Below are positions 22,442-25,623 of a stretch of DNA of 25,623 nt, one piece after another. Numbering within the stretch: position 1 is the first letter of the stretch; every line of letters begins with the position of its first letter. The notes under the pieces are model-generated. The model was not told the origin of the DNA, ran no database searches, and saw only the letters and a list, made by a program, of their open reading frames with translations. The DNA is from Micavibrio sp. UBA6929 (GTDB lineage: Bacteria > Pseudomonadota > Alphaproteobacteria > Micavibrionales > Micavibrionaceae), in assembly GCA_002448815.1 (NCBI GenBank), contig DKAJ01000012.1, forward strand, positions 53,122 through 78,744. Reading direction: 5' to 3'. Position numbers and translations under genes: made by a program.

Positions 22442-23248
22442 ATGGAAATTAATCTTGCTGCTATTGATCCTGTGGCCTTTGAAATAGGGCCTTTTGCTAT
22501 TCGCTGGTATGCGCTGTCATATTTGGCGGGCATATTGTTGGGGTGGCGTTATATGCTGGTTCTTGCAGGGCGGCGTGCAAATGAGCGCCCCCACAAGGAT
22601 GATATTGATGATTTTATCTCATGGGCGATTATCGGCATTATACTCGGCGGCCGTTTAGGGTATGTCCTGTTTTACAATTTTGATTACTATATGATGCATC
22701 CGCAAGACATCCTAAAAGTCTGGCATGGCGGCATGTCATTTCATGGTGGCATGACAGGTGTGCTGATTGCCATGTATCTGTTTGCACGGCGCGCAAACGT
22801 GCCGTTTTTGAAGTTGGCTGACTTTGTGACTACGGCGGCGCCCATTGGTTTATTCTTTGGCCGCATCGCAAACTTTATCAATGGCGAGCTTTATGGTCGT
22901 GTCACAGATGTGTCATGGGGCGTAGTCTTCCCGCGCGGAGGTGATGCGCCGCGCCACCCCAGTCAATTATATGAGGCGGGTCTGGAAGGGGCGCTCCTTT
23001 TTGTCATTCTATATATATGCATGCGTACAAAATTGCGTGAGGTGCATGGCTTTTGTGCAGGGGGGTTTATGGCAGGATACGGCACTGCGCGCATAGTGGT
23101 CGAGCTATTCCGCCAGCCTGATGCGCAAGTAGGCTTTGTGTTTGCGCATGTGTCCATGGGGCAAATCCTCAGCCTTCCAATGGTTTTAATTGGCCTGTCT
23201 GTGTGTGTGTACGCATGGCGCAAAGGGGGCAAGAATGGCGCATTATGA
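22442..23248 (+). CDS. lgt: Prolipoprotein diacylglyceryl transferase
   Basis: Lgt adds diacylglycerol to the lipobox cysteine of prolipoproteins at the inner membrane. The 268-aa polytopic protein shows RWYALSYLAGI, HGGMSFHGGM with the important H101, the family signature GRIANFINGELYGR at 140-153 and RHPSQLYEA at 171-179. There is no good ribosome site before the ATG, and a weak TTGCGT/TAGCTT pair would put transcription almost at the ATG, so leaderless or coupled translation is possible. It starts the lgt-midA-pgeF run and overlaps midA by 14 bases. Confidence 0.97.
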   Translation: MEINLAAIDPVAFEIGPFAIRWYALSYLAGILLGWRYMLVLAGRRANERPHKDDIDDFISWAIIGIILGGRLGYVLFYNFDYYMMHPQDILKVWHGGMSFHGGMTGVLIAMYLFARRANVPFLKLADFVTTAAPIGLFFGRIANFINGELYGRVTDVSWGVVFPRGGDAPRHPSQLYEAGLEGALLFVILYICMRTKLREVHGFCAGGFMAGYGTARIVVELFRQPDAQVGFVFAHVSMGQILSLPMVLIGLSVCVYAWRKGGKNGAL

Positions 23249-24323
23249 CCCGCTCGTACAGGTGTTAAGGCAAGAGATCACCGCGCACGGACCTGTTAGC
23301 GTGGCGCAGTTTATGAACCTAGTCCTTGGTCATGAGGATCATGGGTATTATATGCGTCAAGATCCTTTCGGGCAGGGCGGCGATTTTACAACCGCGCCGG
23401 AAATATCACAAATCTTTGGGGAGCTCGTTGCTGGCTGGCTGATTGATACGTGGTATAAATTGGGCGCGCCTGCAAAGGTCGTATTACTGGAATGCGGTCC
23501 AGGGCGCGGAACATTGATGGTCGATATTTTGCGCGTAGCGCAGGGCGTTCCAGATTTTATCGCCGCTATTCAGCCAACATTGCTGGAGATCAGTCCCACC
23601 TTAAAAGCGCGCCAGCAGCAAACTTTGTCACCATATACGCAGTATTGCGCCGCGCCGCAATGGATCGGCAGTATCGAAGAATTGCCATCAGATATGCCGC
23701 TTTTGGTGGTTGCCAATGAATTTTTAGATGCGCTGCCAGTGCATCACATTGTCAAACGTGGAGATGAATTGCGAGAGCGCAAAATACGTGAGGACGCAGA
23801 GCGCTTTGTCTGGGAAGAGGGAGGCTGCGACGTGCCCGTTGATCAAGCGGCGTTAGATAGCGCGAAAGACGGTGAAGTGATTGAAATATCACCGCAGCGA
23901 TCGGCCTTTATCAATGCGCTGGCCAGTAAAATGGACGGGCAATCTGCCGCACTTTTAATTGATTATGGCTACCGCGATCATGCGGCGGGGGAAACCTTGC
24001 AAGCGCTGCTCCGCCATAAGTTCTGCGATGTGCTGGATCATATTGGTGAAGCGGATCTGACCGCGCATGTTGATTTTGGCGCCGTCATGCGCGCCGCGCA
24101 GCAGGCCCCTGATATGCATGCTTATTTCGAAACGCAAGGTGAGTTTTTAAACCGCCTTGGCGGCGTTCACCGTGCAGAAATGCTGGTGAATGCGGCGCGT
24201 ACGCCCCAGCAGAAAAAGGATATCATAACAGGGTATCATCGTTTAACCCATGACAGCCAAATGGGAACGTTGTTCAAAGTATGCGCGCTTGTCCGCGGGG
24301 AGGTTCCTCTTGCAGGTTTTTAA
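23235..24323 (+). CDS. MidA/NDUFAF7-family SAM-dependent methyltransferase
   Basis: The 362-aa protein belongs to the MidA (DUF185) family; the mitochondrial member NDUFAF7 methylates an arginine of a complex I subunit. Bacterial substrates are not well known. Motifs: VAQFMNLVLGHEDHGYYMRQDPFG (residues 23-46), DFTTAPEISQIFGELVAGW, and the SAM-binding ECGPGRGTLM at 86-95, then VVANEFLDALPVH. The start ATG follows AAGGGGGC and lies 14 bases inside lgt; the frame further upstream is lgt sequence. It overlaps pgeF by 14 bases. Confidence 0.93.
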   Translation: MAHYDPLVQVLRQEITAHGPVSVAQFMNLVLGHEDHGYYMRQDPFGQGGDFTTAPEISQIFGELVAGWLIDTWYKLGAPAKVVLLECGPGRGTLMVDILRVAQGVPDFIAAIQPTLLEISPTLKARQQQTLSPYTQYCAAPQWIGSIEELPSDMPLLVVANEFLDALPVHHIVKRGDELRERKIREDAERFVWEEGGCDVPVDQAALDSAKDGEVIEISPQRSAFINALASKMDGQSAALLIDYGYRDHAAGETLQALLRHKFCDVLDHIGEADLTAHVDFGAVMRAAQQAPDMHAYFETQGEFLNRLGGVHRAEMLVNAARTPQQKKDIITGYHRLTHDSQMGTLFKVCALVRGEVPLAGF

Positions 24324-25113
24324 AGAGAGCCATTTTGTTCCCGAAGGATCATCTGCGCATGTTGCATATGGGTTTTACGGCCGCAAGGGCGGGGTAAGTT
24401 CAGGCCTGTATAAGGGGCTGAATTGTGGTGTCGGGTCAGGGGATGATCAAGGTCATGTGCAGGGAAATCGTACGCGCGTTGCAGGCGATCTTGTAGATGG
24501 CGCAAATCATGTGTGCGGCGTCTATCAAGTGCATGGCAATCAGTGCGTACGTCTTGAAAGCCCTTGGTCAACAACGGAAATGCCGCATGCGGACGCATTG
24601 GTGACCGATCAACTGGATGTGCCAATTGGCATCCTGACGGCAGATTGTACGCCTGTTTTGTTTTGTGCAATATCTGAAACGAGCCGTGTCATTGGCGCGG
24701 CGCATGCAGGGTGGAAGGGGGCGCTTTCTGGCGTGCTTGGCGCTACGGTCGAGGCACTGTGTTCTTATGACGGTATTGACCTGCACCACATACGCGCCTG
24801 CATCGGGCCAGCCATCGCGCAAGCCTCGTACGAGGTCGGTGATGATCTTAAAGAGCAGGTCATAAAGGATGACGCGCAAAATCAGCGCTTCTTTGCGTAT
24901 AACGAGGAAACGCGTTCAGATTATTTTGACCTGCAAGGTTTCTGCCGCAGTCAGTTAGAGCGCGCAGGCATAACGCAGATCAGTCAAATCGCCATGGACA
25001 CCTATGCGAATGAAGATACGTTTTTCAGCTATCGCCGCGCCACGCATCGTGGTGAAAAAGACTATGGCAGGCAGATTTCTGCAATAGCCTTGCGCAGCGC
25101 AACAATTATATAA
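24310..25113 (+). CDS. pgeF: PgeF/YfiH-family (laccase-domain) protein
   Basis: Family members act on purine nucleosides or the D-Ser peptidoglycan precursor and were once called polyphenol oxidases. The best start is TTG at 24310: GGGGAGG lies 6 bases upstream, giving 267 aa. Metal ligands are H75 (VHGNQ), C113 (TADCTPV) and H132 (AHAGWKG), and the FFSYRR motif is near the C terminus. It overlaps midA by 14 bases, just as midA overlaps lgt, and so is the third gene of the run. The activity here cannot be told from sequence. Confidence 0.92.
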   Translation: MQVFKESHFVPEGSSAHVAYGFYGRKGGVSSGLYKGLNCGVGSGDDQGHVQGNRTRVAGDLVDGANHVCGVYQVHGNQCVRLESPWSTTEMPHADALVTDQLDVPIGILTADCTPVLFCAISETSRVIGAAHAGWKGALSGVLGATVEALCSYDGIDLHHIRACIGPAIAQASYEVGDDLKEQVIKDDAQNQRFFAYNEETRSDYFDLQGFCRSQLERAGITQISQIAMDTYANEDTFFSYRRATHRGEKDYGRQISAIALRSATII

Positions 25114-25122
25114 AACAATATG

Positions 25123-25152
25123 TTGCTTTTTATGGCGCTTTTTCATTATAGT
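25123..25152 (+). promoter_or_regulatory. Predicted prs promoter
   Basis: TTGCTT (25123-25128), an 18-base spacer and TATAGT (25147-25152) lie just after pgeF and predict a start near 25159, giving a leader of about 55 bases to the GTG. Confidence 0.5.
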
Positions 25153-25172
25153 GCCGACAAAATTTGAAATTT

Positions 25173-25188
25173 GCACTAGCAATAGTGC
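25173..25188 (+). promoter_or_regulatory. Leader hairpin upstream of prs with a GCAA tetraloop
   Basis: GCACTA and TAGTGC form a perfect 6-bp stem closed by the GNRA tetraloop GCAA. The sequence ATAGTGCC occurs at the -10 region (25148-25155) and again in the hairpin (25182-25189). The hairpin ends 7 bases before the TAGGAG ribosome site of prs. Confidence 0.45.
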
Positions 25189-25213
25189 CTACAAGTAGGA
25201 GCCGTGTGATCAA

Positions 25214-25623
25214 GTGAAAGTTATAGCTGGAAACGCCAACAAAGAATTAGCCGATAAAGTCTCTGCATATTTAGATGTGCCTTTAACGCAGGCGACGATT
25301 AAACGTTTCTCGGATAACGAGGTTTTTGTTGAGATCAATGAAAATGTCCGCGGCAGTGACGTCTTCTTTATCCAGCCCACATCTTATCCTGCAAATGATA
25401 ATATGATGGAACTTTTGATCGCAATTGATGCACTGCGCCGTGGCTCTGCTCGCCGCATTACTGCTGTGATCCCATATTACGGTTATGCGCGTCAGGATCG
25501 CAAAACAGGCGGGCGTACGCCGATCTCTGCGAAATTGGTGGCAAACTTGATTACGGCTGCGGGCGCTGACCGCGTCATGACAATGGATCTGCACGCAGGC
25601 CAAATTCAAGGTTTCTTTGATAT
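25214..25623 (+). CDS. prs: Ribose-phosphate pyrophosphokinase, N-terminal part (cut by window end)
   Basis: Prs makes PRPP from ribose 5-phosphate and ATP for nucleotide, histidine and tryptophan synthesis. About 136 residues are visible. From a GTG start with TAGGAG about 12 bases upstream it reads VKVIAGNANKELADKV, then FSDNEVFVEINENVRGSDVF, the ATP-binding segment VIPYYGYARQDRK and the metal/ATP site TMDLHAGQIQGFFD. The PRPP-binding loop lies beyond the window. It has its own promoter and a leader hairpin. Its place after pgeF is separated by 100 bases, so it is probably an independent unit. Confidence 0.95.
   Translation, partial: MKVIAGNANKELADKVSAYLDVPLTQATIKRFSDNEVFVEINENVRGSDVFFIQPTSYPANDNMMELLIAIDALRRGSARRITAVIPYYGYARQDRKTGGRTPISAKLVANLITAAGADRVMTMDLHAGQIQGFFD

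Noticed and set aside
1..25623. CRISPR array, insertion sequence or phage genes
   Set aside because: No spaced direct repeats, transposase, terminal repeats or phage proteins were seen anywhere in the window.

Overview
The window reads as core chromosome of an alphaproteobacterium of moderate GC. The evidence is gene content and order: a bacterial ELM1-family gene beside trxB, the carA-carB-greA block facing yqeY-dnaG-rpoD, a TauE permease followed by an Alph_Pro_TM (TIGR02186) protein, a YbjN-proC pair, and lgt-midA-pgeF. I cannot name the genus. I see no insertion sequence, integrase, phage gene or CRISPR array, and nearly all of the DNA is coding.

Layout. Positions 39-4043 hold trxB and an ELM1-family gene (minus), a divergent Lrp/AsnC regulator (plus), a convergent glyoxalase I, a 132-aa orphan and greA (all minus). 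Positions 4146-8639 are the carAB operon (minus), with a compact greA promoter/terminator just beyond carB. Positions 8718-13637 run plus: yqeY, a roughly 500-base gap, dnaG and rpoD. The gap is not empty: it holds a bidirectional terminator and a 44-codon minus-strand ORF with its own promoter, ribosome site and terminator. Positions 13670-16363 carry a GT2 glycosyltransferase, a GtrA-like protein and a polytopic membrane protein, laid out like a Gtr glycosylation cassette. A tRNA with anticodon CAT (probably Ile2) and a secreted protein of unknown function follow.

Positions 17454-20954 are a tight plus-strand run: TauE/SafE permease, Alph_Pro_TM protein, universal stress protein, NfuA-type Fe-S carrier and TsaB. 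Convergent to it are YbjN and proC (minus). From 22442 to the end, lgt, midA and pgeF overlap one another by 14 bases each, and the start of prs (PRPP synthase) is cut by the window edge.

How the genes relate: carAB and prs feed nucleotide synthesis; dnaG, rpoD, greA and Lrp serve replication and transcription; trxB, gloA, nfuA and the Usp protein handle redox, aldehyde or stress tasks; tsaB and the tRNA serve translation; lgt and the Gtr-like cassette act at the envelope. Initiation is often at GTG or TTG: TTG fits gloA, tsaB and pgeF, and GTG fits yqeY, the secreted protein, the Usp gene and prs. I found no obvious new defence or mobile system. The most interesting signals are the greA leader whose terminator starts almost at the transcription start, the 44-aa small gene, the Gtr-like cassette and several clean dyads in short intergenic gaps.
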